A stretch of 64,000 bases of DNA from positions 41,207 to 105,206 of the forward strand of contig NZ_LR597509.1 of assembly GCF_902150035.1 (NCBI RefSeq). The letters are read 5' to 3'. Source of the stretch: Enorma burkinafasonensis (GTDB taxonomy: Bacteria; Actinomycetota; Coriobacteriia; Coriobacteriales; Coriobacteriaceae). Shown here one piece after another: positions 45,701 to 54,054 of this stretch. The stretch's first letter is position 1; each line of letters opens with the position of its first letter. The notes beneath the pieces are model-generated. The model searched no databases and was not told the DNA's origin. It saw only the letters and a program-made list of their open reading frames with translations. Made by a program: the position numbers and the translations under genes.

Positions 45701-46088
45701 GTACGGCGGCGCGGGCTCGCCGGATGCGGCCGACCAGATCGCCGCGTGTCAGGTCGAGGTGATCCCGTGCGAGGTCGTCGACGGCCGCGTGGTCTTCACG
45801 CTCGACGGCGATGCCGAGAACGGCTGCTTCAGCCCGTTCGCGCTCACGTGGAGCGCCGCCGGCGAGGGCGGGGAGCAGCCCGGTGGCGAGCTGCCCGGCG
45901 GCGGACAGCAGCCCGGTGGCACGCAGCCCGGCCAGCAGGCTGGTAAGCCCGCCGGTTCCGGTGCGGACGCCGGCACGCTCGCCGCGACGGGCGACGGCGT
46001 GCCGGTCGTGGTCGGCGCGGTGCTCGCCGCGGGTGCGGCGGCCTTCGTCGCGGGCATCGTCCTCAGGAGGCGTTCGGCGCAGAGGTAG
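42708..46088 (+). CDS. Sortase-anchored Pmp-like beta-helix surface protein C
   Basis: 1126 residues; ATG at 42708 after AAAGGGGGAC rather than eight codons earlier. Signal peptide 'MRLAVAVLALTLAAFVAPV'. Residues about 150-620 contain many GG.I.GN units ('TIEMTGGEISGNSARRGGG', 'GGSISGNVASGMAGGVENLG', 'GGDITENQANGASDGIGGG'), the pattern of chlamydial Pmp and other parallel beta-helix proteins. The shared C-terminal domain follows ('DMVAYTGGDSMDGDNFPEVR', 'FKYLDLINEHDGNAWVST', 'FSPFALTWS'). A Gly/Gln/Pro wall spacer leads to LAATGD, a helix and LRRRSAQR. Its spacer-sorting segment is identical at DNA level over 75 bp to that of protein D. Confidence 0.87.
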   Translation: MKSCRRIVATGAGRMRLAVAVLALTLAAFVAPVRSYAEPVEVTSWDELATELRAHYAEVVVTGEIEADSVIVIDGSPTITFQDATITRTSSDAGIRVSSGTAMLAGAATVTGGSESFISVEQGASLVLEGSLSASGVKGSESFLDVSGDLFLHQGAKVSGWRSSGDGGGIHADGGTIEMTGGEISGNSARRGGGVCLTNGASMTVKAGSISLNTVGTNSSSSYGAGVYVGEGCSFEAASADSEDPIQMNKNKAQADDYAQTEGGAIYAEGEGTTVTLTGATFEDNRAMSTNARGGGAVNAADGVVLTVTGCTFKNNASFLDGYTGPESGGGTFFIDDGCAFTLTDSTITGGKSRYGGGINLYGSDMTVEISGCEISGCVADAARGYNPLIGGAIFVNVSGQSAVSISGTDEHPMTISGNEATQGGGGVCVLAGTVEMDDVSVIDNESPLGGGIYVEGDGVLTLDGCEVTGNTASNGAGVYTNGELNIIDTAVDDNSATVAAGGVFTEGEVTLTSGSISGNTAPEGAGVAVVSHTFDMLGGSISGNVASGMAGGVENLGTFTLSGGDITENQANGASDGIGGGVANLGTFTMEGGRIFGNTAAYGANDFYNYSELEDEGGQEGGVVVDPGWDGDHNMGLESLSDDGASTRAGEKYGTFTLIDPSGFGLGANGWYEDEPGARYAEADPEDRSVYTIVEDDTSEQYLTLGDPVTAGTLTLEPQDMVAYTGGDSMDGDNFPEVRYKVTADAELTQALGSQGVTMQVMVDGQPVALSEADATVGEDTVIIPELGTMFTLEDNESDDDEVAGVYQIAITGTVTAVLSDGRLVDVVVATADGEPATLTVRTVSNAGDAAGEGQAGVVAASPVTVGDAATDAQDPAIATATVSEGARFYTNGDTAMGLLGTDANDPDAGARISLLFDDLLPAAGGTADDTVAALAARAGIDARNAEFKYLDLINEHDGNAWVSTDSDVTVSWPVPAGVDADEVEFTVYHFQGLHREYGGAGSPDAADQIAACQVEVIPCEVVDGRVVFTLDGDAENGCFSPFALTWSAAGEGGEQPGGELPGGGQQPGGTQPGQQAGKPAGSGADAGTLAATGDGVPVVVGAVLAAGAAAFVAGIVLRRRSAQR

Positions 46089-46126
46089 GCGGAGACCATG
46101 AGGCGGTAGTCGCTCATAGGTTCAGT

Positions 46127-46157
46127 AAACGGGGCGTTCCAGCGGGCGCCCCGTTTT
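46127..46157 (+). terminator. Terminator after surface protein C
   Basis: AAACGGGGCG / CGCCCCGTTT perfect 10-bp stem, 10-base loop, then T. Closely resembles the one after protein D. Confidence 0.75.
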
Positions 46158-46207
46158 CGTAGCGTAGGGCTTGTCAAAACTGCCGCCCGCTCTGTCTTAT
46201 CTGCACG

Positions 46208-46237
46208 TTGACGCGGAAAAGATGGAGGGGGTATATT
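46208..46237 (+). promoter_or_regulatory. Poly-G spacer promoter of surface protein D
   Basis: TTGACG (46208-46213), 18-base spacer ending in five G (46227-46231), TATATT (46232-46237) followed by CAACTT. The 3' part GAGGGGGTATATTCAA also occurs at protein E. Confidence 0.7.
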
Positions 46238-46361
46238 CAACTTAATTGGCTGTAGAGGCATGATGCGCTATCCCCGCGCGCGCCGCCGCCCGGCACGGAC
46301 GGGCACCTCGTGGACGCGGAGCAGGGGCGCGGCATCGCCTCAGTGTATCGGGGGAGAACCT

Positions 46362-49300
46362 ATGCCCGTATCTGCTTGTTCACGGAGCCGTTTTCGCTGG
46401 ATGAAGGCGCGCGTCGTCCTCGCCTTTACCGCCCTCGCCTGCTTGGCGTCACTCGCCCTGCCCCAGCGGGCGCTCGCCGCGGGAAACGAGTACACCGTGG
46501 GGTCGAAGGAGGCCTACGAGCAAGCGGTCGCCGATATCAAGGCGAACGTCGAGGAGGGCAGCGAGGTCACGTTCGTCCTCACGGCCGACCTGGGCCTCAC
46601 CTCGGCGAACTACCAGCGCGCTCCCGTGGAGTTCGGCATCGAGGGCTATGACGTCACCTACACGAGTGATGGCAACGGCCCGTGGGCGCTCGGCGCGAAG
46701 AGCTACTACCTGCAGTGCGCCGTGGGCGACGTCACCTTCGATGACGTGTGGCTCGCCGTGGGCCAGCATGCCCAGCGCGACCAGGGCACCGTCTCCAGTT
46801 TCTACGCCCAGGGGCACACGGTCGAGTTCGCCGAGAACTTCGACCAGCCCATCGCCCAGCTCTATGGCGGCTCGAAGGGCGGGGCGGTCGAGTCCACCCA
46901 CCTCATCATCAACGGCGACGTGATCGGCGGGGTGGGGAGCTCCACGGCGCAGAACTGGCATGTGTACGGCGGCGGCTGCTACAGCGGTTCGGGCACCTCG
47001 TCCACAGACGGGCTCGTGAGGGGCGACGTCACCATCGACCTGGGGCCGAACTCCCGCGCGCCGTGGGTCTACGGCGGCGGGAAGGATGCGCAGGTGGGCG
47101 GGAACGTCACCGTTAACCTGCGCGGCGATGCGAGCGACGCGGACCATCACATCGGCAACATCACGGGCGGCGGTTCCGTTACCGATGACGGACCCGCGAG
47201 CTCGAGCTATCCCGGGCGCTATGCGGGCGTGGTGCTCGGCGACATCACGTTGAATCTGGAGAGTGGGCGCACGGCCGGCGTGGCCTCGGGCGGGAGCTAC
47301 GTCTCGAGCGGGGGCGACCAGGGGCAGGCCCCCGAGGACATCCAGGCGCTCAACGACCGCTATGCCCGCTACAATTACTACTTCCTCGGCACCGTGGCGG
47401 GCAACGTGAACGTCATCATGGGCAGGGAGGGCGACGATGCCGGCACGCTGGTGCTCGAGACGACCGTGAACAACAGCGGCGGCTCCACCTACTCGGTGAT
47501 CCAGGGCGACGTGAGCCTCGTGGTGAACGATGGCGCGCAGATGGAGGACCTCCAGGGCATGGGCCGCAACGACATCGTGGAGGGGACCGTCGCCATCACC
47601 GTGAACGGCGGCGTGGTCGAGGGTACCGTCTGGGGCCTCGGCGAGGCGTGGTACTCCAGCGACGGCGCCCACGAAGTGGGCCGCGGCGACGACGAGAACA
47701 CGGCCGGGATCTACCTCAAGGATGCCGTCACCGTGACCGTGAACGGCGGCGAGGTGGGCTCGATCGCGTGGTTCGAGCAGTACCTGTACGACGGACGCGG
47801 CGTCAAATACGGCACGCCGCAGATCTACGGCAACGTGACCCTTAATGTGAACGGCGGCACGGTGGGCCGGGTCTACGCGGGCAATCCCGCCGACGCCGAC
47901 CCGACGGGCTGGGAGTCCGGGCACGTCAAGCTTGCCTACGTGCGCGGCGACCGGGGTATCGAGCTCCACGTGCGCGGCGGCGAGATCACGGGCCTGCCCT
48001 CGGTCTACGCCCACGAGCTCAACACCGTCTACCGCGGCCAGCGCATCTACTTCGAGAACGACGCGCCCGTGCGCCTCTACCAGATCGTGGGCGCCAACGC
48101 GCGCAACAACGAGGACTTCGCCGATGCCGCCAGCGAGAGTGCGGCGCACATCGTCGTGAAGAACACCGCCCCGGCCACGCTCATGTACTACGAGAACAGC
48201 CGCGGTACCGCCTATCCCGTGTTCGGCCCCGTGAATGACGCGGACGAGACGTGCGGCAGCATCGACGTGCAGTCCGGCACGCTCGCCATGGCGGGCGAGG
48301 CCACCATCCTGGGCGATCTCACGGTGCACGAGGGCGGCACGCTCGCGATGCCCTCCGTGACCGCCACAGAGGGGTTCGAGACCGCGCTTAACGTGCGCGG
48401 GGAGGCGCTGCTCGCCGATACCGCCGCGGGCGGGAGCCTCAAGACCACGGACGCCGCCCGCTACGACTGGTCGAGCGGCTCCTGGCGCATCTATCCCTCG
48501 ACGAGTGAGGTTGCGCCCGAGGTGGGCGAGGTGTTCGTGCGCTCGCAGAAGACCAACGAGCCCGCTGACGCCGAGTCGGACGCCGAGCTGCTCGGCCTCG
48601 TGAGCGAGCCCGGCGTGGCGGCCGGCCTGTACGTGGAGTACACGCAGGAATCCGAGGCGCTCTCCGGGGCGGACGGGACCACCTACGCCCACGCCTGGCG
48701 CATCGCAAAGGGCGAGGTGCCCGAGCCCGACCCCGTGCTCGAGATCACGCTCACCTCGCAGGACATGGTTGCCTACACGGGCGGCGACTCGCTCGGCGGC
48801 GATTCCTTCCCGGCGACGCGCTACGAGGTGACGGCAACGCTCGACGGGGCGGCCACCGATATGGACCTCTCCGACGTCGCCTTCACCGTGAACGGCGACG
48901 AGCGCACCCTGCCCGATGGCACCCAGAGCGGCGACGTCGTGGTGCTGCCGTGGGTGCCGGATACCTTCACGCTCGCTGACGCCTCCGAGATGGACACGAC
49001 GGGCGCCGTGGCCGAGGGCGATGCCGCGACGGATGACGTGGTGGCGGGCGATTACGCCGTCGCGGTCGACGTGGATGCGATCTCAGCCGAGGCGGATGGC
49101 TACGAGGTGACGGTCGAGGCGGATGCCGGCGAGCTCACCGTGCGCGACGTCTCCAAGCCCGAGGACGTCGCGGCGGGTTCAGCCGACGTGGCGCAGCCCG
49201 TGGTGGGAGACGCCGAGCAGGTGGATACCGCGGACGGCATCGGCATGGCGGTGATCGCCGAGGGCACCGAGTTCTTCACCAACGGACAGGAGGAGCTCGG

Positions 49301-50012
49301 CCTGCTCGGCGACGACGATTCCGACTCGCCCCAGGTGGCGCTGCTCTTCGACGAGCTGCTGCCCGGCGACTCCGACGAGGACACCGCCCAGCTGCTGCGC
49401 GACCGCGCCGGCGAGCTCGGCCACGAGCTGACCGCGGAGAACTCCGAGTTCCGCTACCTCGACCTCGTGAACGAGAACGACGGCAACGCCTGGGTGAGCA
49501 CCCAGGACGGCGCGACGATCGAGATCCACTGGCCGGTGCCCGCGGGCGTCGACCCCGAGGCGGTCGAGTTCTCCGTTCTGCACTTCCAGAACCTGCACCG
49601 CGAGTACCGCGACAACCTGGGGGAGCAAGTGGCCGCGTGCCCGGTCGAGGTGATCGACGCGCGCGTCGAGGGCGGGAACGTGGTCTTCACGCTCACCGGA
49701 GACCAGGACGAGGGCTGCTTCAGCCCGTTCGCGCTCACCTGGACGCAGGTCGACGACGGCGAGGAGCCGGGCGGTGAGCAGGAGCCCGGCGATGGGGAAG
49801 AGCCCGGCGGCGAGCAGCCCGGTGGCGGGCAGCAGCCCGATGGTACGCAGCCCGGCCAGCAGGCTGGTAAGCCCGCCGGTTCCGGTGCGGACGCCGGCAC
49901 GCTCGCCGCGACGGGCGACAGCACGCCGGTCGTGATCGGCGCGGTGCTCGCCGCGGGCGCGGCCGCCGTCGCCGTGGGCGTCGCCCTCGGGAGGCGCTCG
50001 GCGCAGAGGTAG
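46362..50012 (+). CDS. Sortase-anchored beta-helix surface protein D
   Basis: 1216 residues from the ATG at 46362 (GGGGGAGAACC upstream); a start 34 codons earlier would give an Arg-rich non-signal sequence. Signal peptide 'ARVVLAFTALACLASLALPQ' ending ALAA. Residues about 50-640 hold the 'VYGGG/NVTVNLRGD/TVNGG' repeat type of proteins A and B ('WVYGGGKDAQVGGNVTVNLR', 'VAITVNGGVVEGTVWGLG'). The shared C-terminal domain ('DMVAYTGGDSLGGDSFPATR', 'EELGLLG', 'FRYLDLVNENDGNAWVST') is followed by an acidic/Pro spacer, LAATGD, helix and GRRSAQR. A secreted wall-anchored protein, intact. Confidence 0.86.
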   Translation: MPVSACSRSRFRWMKARVVLAFTALACLASLALPQRALAAGNEYTVGSKEAYEQAVADIKANVEEGSEVTFVLTADLGLTSANYQRAPVEFGIEGYDVTYTSDGNGPWALGAKSYYLQCAVGDVTFDDVWLAVGQHAQRDQGTVSSFYAQGHTVEFAENFDQPIAQLYGGSKGGAVESTHLIINGDVIGGVGSSTAQNWHVYGGGCYSGSGTSSTDGLVRGDVTIDLGPNSRAPWVYGGGKDAQVGGNVTVNLRGDASDADHHIGNITGGGSVTDDGPASSSYPGRYAGVVLGDITLNLESGRTAGVASGGSYVSSGGDQGQAPEDIQALNDRYARYNYYFLGTVAGNVNVIMGREGDDAGTLVLETTVNNSGGSTYSVIQGDVSLVVNDGAQMEDLQGMGRNDIVEGTVAITVNGGVVEGTVWGLGEAWYSSDGAHEVGRGDDENTAGIYLKDAVTVTVNGGEVGSIAWFEQYLYDGRGVKYGTPQIYGNVTLNVNGGTVGRVYAGNPADADPTGWESGHVKLAYVRGDRGIELHVRGGEITGLPSVYAHELNTVYRGQRIYFENDAPVRLYQIVGANARNNEDFADAASESAAHIVVKNTAPATLMYYENSRGTAYPVFGPVNDADETCGSIDVQSGTLAMAGEATILGDLTVHEGGTLAMPSVTATEGFETALNVRGEALLADTAAGGSLKTTDAARYDWSSGSWRIYPSTSEVAPEVGEVFVRSQKTNEPADAESDAELLGLVSEPGVAAGLYVEYTQESEALSGADGTTYAHAWRIAKGEVPEPDPVLEITLTSQDMVAYTGGDSLGGDSFPATRYEVTATLDGAATDMDLSDVAFTVNGDERTLPDGTQSGDVVVLPWVPDTFTLADASEMDTTGAVAEGDAATDDVVAGDYAVAVDVDAISAEADGYEVTVEADAGELTVRDVSKPEDVAAGSADVAQPVVGDAEQVDTADGIGMAVIAEGTEFFTNGQEELGLLGDDDSDSPQVALLFDELLPGDSDEDTAQLLRDRAGELGHELTAENSEFRYLDLVNENDGNAWVSTQDGATIEIHWPVPAGVDPEAVEFSVLHFQNLHREYRDNLGEQVAACPVEVIDARVEGGNVVFTLTGDQDEGCFSPFALTWTQVDDGEEPGGEQEPGDGEEPGGEQPGGGQQPDGTQPGQQAGKPAGSGADAGTLAATGDSTPVVIGAVLAAGAAAVAVGVALGRRSAQR

Positions 50013-50050
50013 CGGCCGCGAGGCGGTAGCCGCACATAGGTTCACGTGAG

Positions 50051-50078
50051 CGGGGCGTCCGGCGGGCGCCCCGTTTCC
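50051..50078 (+). terminator. Terminator after surface protein D
   Basis: CGGGGCG / CGCCCCG stem followed by TTTCCT; near-copy of the terminator at 46127, including the preceding CATAGGTTCA. Confidence 0.7.
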
Positions 50079-50126
50079 TGACCGACGGGTTGCCCAGAAT
50101 GTGCCGTTTTGAACTGCGGACGCCCG

Positions 50127-50155
50127 TTGCGCGGAAACAGTAGAGGGGGTATATT
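50127..50155 (+). promoter_or_regulatory. Poly-G spacer promoter of surface protein E
   Basis: TTGCGC (50127-50132), 17-base spacer ending in five G (50145-50149), TATATT (50150-50155) and CAATTT. The -35 is weaker than in the others. Confidence 0.6.
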
Positions 50156-50203
50156 CAATTTGACGATTGCAGCTCAAACGTACAACGTCGTGAGGGGAAC
50201 AAG

Positions 50204-53158
50204 ATGCACAGGAGAATAACGGCCCTGCTCGCCATCGCGCTGCTGCTCTGCGCGGCGCTGGTTGCACCGCAGGCAGCGTTTGCGAGCGAGGAGGGGACGC
50301 TCGACACGGTGTACCTCGGCAGCACCGCGGACGTCGAGGCGAGCGACGTGAACGACGGCGCGACGGCGCAGACTCCCGTGGCGACCTTCGACCGCGCGCG
50401 GGACCTGCTGGCGAACGACGGAACGATTGTCCTGCTCTCGCCGCTCAGGCCCCAGGGCGAGGTCACCTACTCGCTCGAGGGCAAGGGCGACGCGAAAGTC
50501 GTGCCGTATCGGCACGAGGGCGGTTTCGCCGGGAGCCTCCTGTTCATCTCGGGCGATGCGAACGTCACGCTCGAGCACATCATCGTCGACGGCGGCGGCG
50601 AGTCCGACACCATGGACTCGACGGTGAACATGGAGGGTGGCACCCTGACCCTCGGCGACGGCGCGGTGCTTCAGAACCGCAGCTGCAACAAGGGAGCGTT
50701 CGGCATCGCGATCGAGGCGATGAACGGCTCCCACATCACCATGCTCGACGGCTCGGCCATTCGCGACAACCACGGGGAGGACCACAAGGTCGCCTACGGC
50801 ACGGTGTTCATCGCCAACGACTGCGTCTTCGATATGGAGGGCGGCGTCATCGAGGGCAACAGCGCCTCGCGCGGCGGCGCGGTCGCGGTGGTGAGCTCCA
50901 CCATGAACATGAGCGGCGGTACCATCCAGAACAACGCCGTCCACAGGGAGAGCAGCCAGGGCGCGGCCTACGGCGGCGCCATCTACGTCTCCAACTACGA
51001 GGAGTACACCATCGCCGTGGGGTCGGAGCAGCCGATCAAGTGCGGCGACTCCAAGTTCACCATGACCGGCGGAACCATCCAGGGCAATTCTGCGGATGTG
51101 TACGGCGGCGCCATCTGCACGCTGACGAACGGCAACGACGGGTCCACCGGGACCTGCTACGTCGACATCCAGCACGGGACGATCACGGGGAACAGCGCCG
51201 GCACGGGCGGCGGTGCGATCTCCGTCTGGGACCTGGGTGGCAAGCCCACGTCGAACCTCTCGATCTCCGGCGGGGAGATCACGGACAACAGCACGGACGG
51301 CAACGGCGGCGCCATCCTCGTCTACGGGCTCGACGGCGAGGACCAGGCCGTCATGACGTCCGGCACCATCTCGGGGAACAGCGCCGATGTCGCCGGTGGC
51401 GGCATCATGCTCTACACGGGGACCGGGGCGCGCATGGCGGTCTCGGGGGGATCCGTTACCGATAACGTCTCGCCCGTCGGCGCCGGCGCGTTCGTGGGAG
51501 GGGACTGCACCCTCACCATGACGGGCGGCACCATCGAGGGCAACAACGGCGACGAGGACCAGAGCACCACGCGCGGCGACGGCGTCTATGTTGGCGGCAC
51601 CTTCGAGGTGGACGACGGCGCCGCGGGCGGCCCCGTGGTCGATCAGGACAACGACGTCTACCTGCCGAGCGGCCATGTGATCGACGTCATCGGCGCGTTC
51701 ACCGGCGCCACGGCGGCAAACCCCATCAGCATCACGAGCGCGGACCTCGCGGTCGAGCCCAAGGACGCCTCGACGCCGGGCACCAAGCTCGTGCACTACC
51801 ACGACGCGGCCGGCGGCGTCGATGCCGCCGAGCAGGCCGATGCGGACGGCATCTACGTGCCGAGCGCCAAGATGTACGAGCGCGACGCGACGCTCGTCAT
51901 CGGCAAGAGCATGCACGGCGACCAGCTCGACTACATGACCTACGTGACCGAGGACCCCACGCTCACGCTCGGGGTGCTCGACATGACGGCCTACACCGGC
52001 GGCGACTCGCATGATGACGACCCGTTCCCCGCGCCGCGCTACCGCGTGCGCATGAACGCGCCGCTCTCGAACGCGCTCGGCGCTGACGGGCTCGACGGGC
52101 TCACGCTGACCGATGCCGCGGGCGATGAGGTCGAGCTTGTCGAGGTTGCCGACGGCGTGGTGATGATTCCCGGCGTGGAGGAGGCCTACACGTTCCAGGG
52201 CACGGCCGCCCAGGGCAGGTCCGCGCGCTCCGGTGCTGCCGACGACGCGCAGGCAGGCCTCTACGAGGTCGCACTCGAGGCGGGGGAGAGCCTTGAGGCG
52301 ACGACCGATGGCGGCTCGGACGTGGCGGTCGAGGTCGACCCCGGTACCCTCACGGTGCGCTATGTGAACGATGCCGACGAGGTCGCGTCCGGTGCGACCG
52401 AGCTCACGACGGCCGTGCTCGCCGCGGGCGACCTGGCCTCGTCCGATACCTCGACGTTCCGCGCCGTGGTGGACGGGTCCGCCGTGTTCACGACGAACGA
52501 CCGGGCCGAGCTCGGCCTCGCGGGGACCGACGGCACCGCGGGTACGGCCGAGCCCGCCCTCTTGGCCGACGAGCTGCTGCTGGCCGACGACGGCTCGAGC
52601 CGCGAGCCCGCTATGCGGGCGCGAGCCGAGAGCTACCTGGAGGGCCAGGGTGTCTCGATCGCCGACCGCTGCTGGGACTTCCAGTACCTCGACCTGGTGA
52701 ACGCCCACGACGGCAATGCCTGGATCGCGTCGAGCACCGGTGCGGACGTCTATTGGCCCTACCCTGAGGGCACGGACCAGAACACCGAGTTCACGCTCGT
52801 GCGCTACAGCGATCTCTACCGCGAGTACGGCATCAACGGCGTCGAGGCGATCGACGAGGCGCTCGCGACGACCGAGCTTTCGACCGTGACCGTGGAGAAC
52901 ACGCCCTACGGCATCCGCTTCCATGTTGACACCGACGGCTACGGTCCCTTCGCCCTCTCCTGGGTGGGCGACGGCGGCCAGAGCCCCGCTCCCGACCAGA
53001 CGCCCGCGGGCCCCCAGGCGCCGAGCGCCACCGTGCCCGGTAAGGAGACCATGCCGGGGACGGGTGACGCCACGCTCACGGTCGTGGGCGCGGTCCTCGC
53101 CCTGGGCGTCGCCGCCATCGCGGGCGGCTCGCTCGTCGCGCTGAGGCGCCGGGAGTAG
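50204..53158 (+). CDS. Sortase-anchored Pmp-like beta-helix surface protein E
   Basis: 984 residues; GAGGGGAACAAG precedes the ATG. Signal peptide 'ITALLAIALLLCAALVAPQA'. A Pmp-like beta-helix covers about 110-460 ('NMSGGTIQNNAVHRESSQG', 'TMTGGTIQGNSADVYGGA', 'SISGGEITDNSTDGNGGAIL'). A shorter version of the shared C-terminal domain follows ('DMTAYTGGDSHDDDPFPAPR', 'FQYLDLVNAHDGNAWIA', 'DVYWPYPEGTD'). The sorting signal is MPGTGD, closer to classical LPxTG than the LxATGD of the other four, then a helix and LRRRE. It may be served by a different sortase. Last gene of the array. Confidence 0.86.
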   Translation: MHRRITALLAIALLLCAALVAPQAAFASEEGTLDTVYLGSTADVEASDVNDGATAQTPVATFDRARDLLANDGTIVLLSPLRPQGEVTYSLEGKGDAKVVPYRHEGGFAGSLLFISGDANVTLEHIIVDGGGESDTMDSTVNMEGGTLTLGDGAVLQNRSCNKGAFGIAIEAMNGSHITMLDGSAIRDNHGEDHKVAYGTVFIANDCVFDMEGGVIEGNSASRGGAVAVVSSTMNMSGGTIQNNAVHRESSQGAAYGGAIYVSNYEEYTIAVGSEQPIKCGDSKFTMTGGTIQGNSADVYGGAICTLTNGNDGSTGTCYVDIQHGTITGNSAGTGGGAISVWDLGGKPTSNLSISGGEITDNSTDGNGGAILVYGLDGEDQAVMTSGTISGNSADVAGGGIMLYTGTGARMAVSGGSVTDNVSPVGAGAFVGGDCTLTMTGGTIEGNNGDEDQSTTRGDGVYVGGTFEVDDGAAGGPVVDQDNDVYLPSGHVIDVIGAFTGATAANPISITSADLAVEPKDASTPGTKLVHYHDAAGGVDAAEQADADGIYVPSAKMYERDATLVIGKSMHGDQLDYMTYVTEDPTLTLGVLDMTAYTGGDSHDDDPFPAPRYRVRMNAPLSNALGADGLDGLTLTDAAGDEVELVEVADGVVMIPGVEEAYTFQGTAAQGRSARSGAADDAQAGLYEVALEAGESLEATTDGGSDVAVEVDPGTLTVRYVNDADEVASGATELTTAVLAAGDLASSDTSTFRAVVDGSAVFTTNDRAELGLAGTDGTAGTAEPALLADELLLADDGSSREPAMRARAESYLEGQGVSIADRCWDFQYLDLVNAHDGNAWIASSTGADVYWPYPEGTDQNTEFTLVRYSDLYREYGINGVEAIDEALATTELSTVTVENTPYGIRFHVDTDGYGPFALSWVGDGGQSPAPDQTPAGPQAPSATVPGKETMPGTGDATLTVVGAVLALGVAAIAGGSLVALRRRE

Positions 53159-53195
53159 CTGGATCCCTGGCTGGCGCGATATCTCGCCCCCTCTC

Positions 53196-53232
53196 GGGAC
53201 CCCGTCCGGTAGCTCCGGGCGGGGTCCCTCTA
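53196..53232 (+). terminator. Hairpin after surface protein E
   Basis: GGGACCCCG / CGGGGTCCC perfect 9-bp stem with an inner CCGG...CCGG; only a weak T-rich tail (TCTAC). Confidence 0.55.
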
Positions 53233-53324
53233 CATGGCGGGCCGGTCCCCGCGCCGCTCGCCCCGGTGGCGCCGCGCCGAGGCCGCGCTATGATAGGGAA
53301 GGTTCCCGAGGAGAAAGGCCCGAC

Positions 53325-53801
53325 ATGCTACGCATCGGTCACGGTTACGACGTCCACCGCCTCGTCGAGGGGCGCCGCTGCATCATCGGCGGCGTGGACA
53401 TCCCGCACGACAAGGGCCTGCTCGGCCATTCCGACGCCGACGTGCTCTCGCATGCGCTCGCGGATGCCATCTTGGGCGCCATGCGCGGCGGCGACATCGG
53501 CAAGCTCTTCCCCGACACCGACCCCGCCTACGAGGGCGCCGACTCGCTCAAGCTCCTCGCCGAGGTCATGGCCTACGCGCGCCGCGAGGGCTATGAGCTC
53601 GTCGACGCGGACTGCACGCTCGCCTGCCAGGAGCCCAAGATCAGCCCCTACCGCGAGCAGATGCGCGAGAACCTGAGCGTCGCGCTCGGCGTTCCCGTGG
53701 AGTGCGTGGGCGTGAAGGCCACCACCACCGAGCAGCTCGGCTGGGAGGGCGCAGGCGAGGGCATCGGCGCCTGGGCCGTGTGCCTCCTGGAGCGGCGCTA
53801 G
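53325..53801 (+). CDS. ispF: 2-C-methyl-D-erythritol 2,4-cyclodiphosphate synthase
   Basis: 158 residues, full length. Zinc site 'RIGHGYDVHRL' (Asp and His) with the later 'LLGHSDADVLSHALADAILG'; 'DIGKLFPDTDPAYEGADSL' and 'VGVKATTTEQLGWEGAGEGI' are the CDP-binding and trimer motifs. It acts in the MEP pathway to isoprenoids. GAGGAGAAAGG lies upstream of the ATG. No ispD is adjacent here. Confidence 0.95.
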   Translation: MLRIGHGYDVHRLVEGRRCIIGGVDIPHDKGLLGHSDADVLSHALADAILGAMRGGDIGKLFPDTDPAYEGADSLKLLAEVMAYARREGYELVDADCTLACQEPKISPYREQMRENLSVALGVPVECVGVKATTTEQLGWEGAGEGIGAWAVCLLERR

Positions 53802-53884
53802 CCTCTGTTTTGCAGGCTGGAAATCCTCTATTTTATGGTCAGATAATCCTCTCTTTTATGGCCGGAAAATCCTCTATTTTCAAT
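53800..53884. repeat. 23-bp-period tandem repeat after ispF
   Basis: AATCCTCTATTTTATGG at 53822, AATCCTCTCTTTTATGG at 53845 and AATCCTCTATTTTC at 53868 are exactly 23 bp apart; a degenerate unit (AGCCTCTGTTTTGCAGG) precedes them at 53800, 22 bp upstream. There are no unique spacers, so not CRISPR. Confidence 0.65.
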
Positions 53885-54054
53885 TCTGCAGCTTGGAAGC
53901 TAAGTCTTAGTCCGTCCCCTACTATAGGCGGCGCTGGGGTACCATGGACAGGTACGACACAAGGCGCCCTGCCCGTCGCGCGAGCCGCGCCGGTGAGCCA
54001 GCAGGGGCCGCTTGAGCCGAGCAAACCGGGATGAGACTCGATAAGGAGCCGCTC

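Noticed and set aside
53800..53884. CRISPR array
   Set aside because: Only three or four units at a 23-bp period with almost no room for spacers, and no cas genes.
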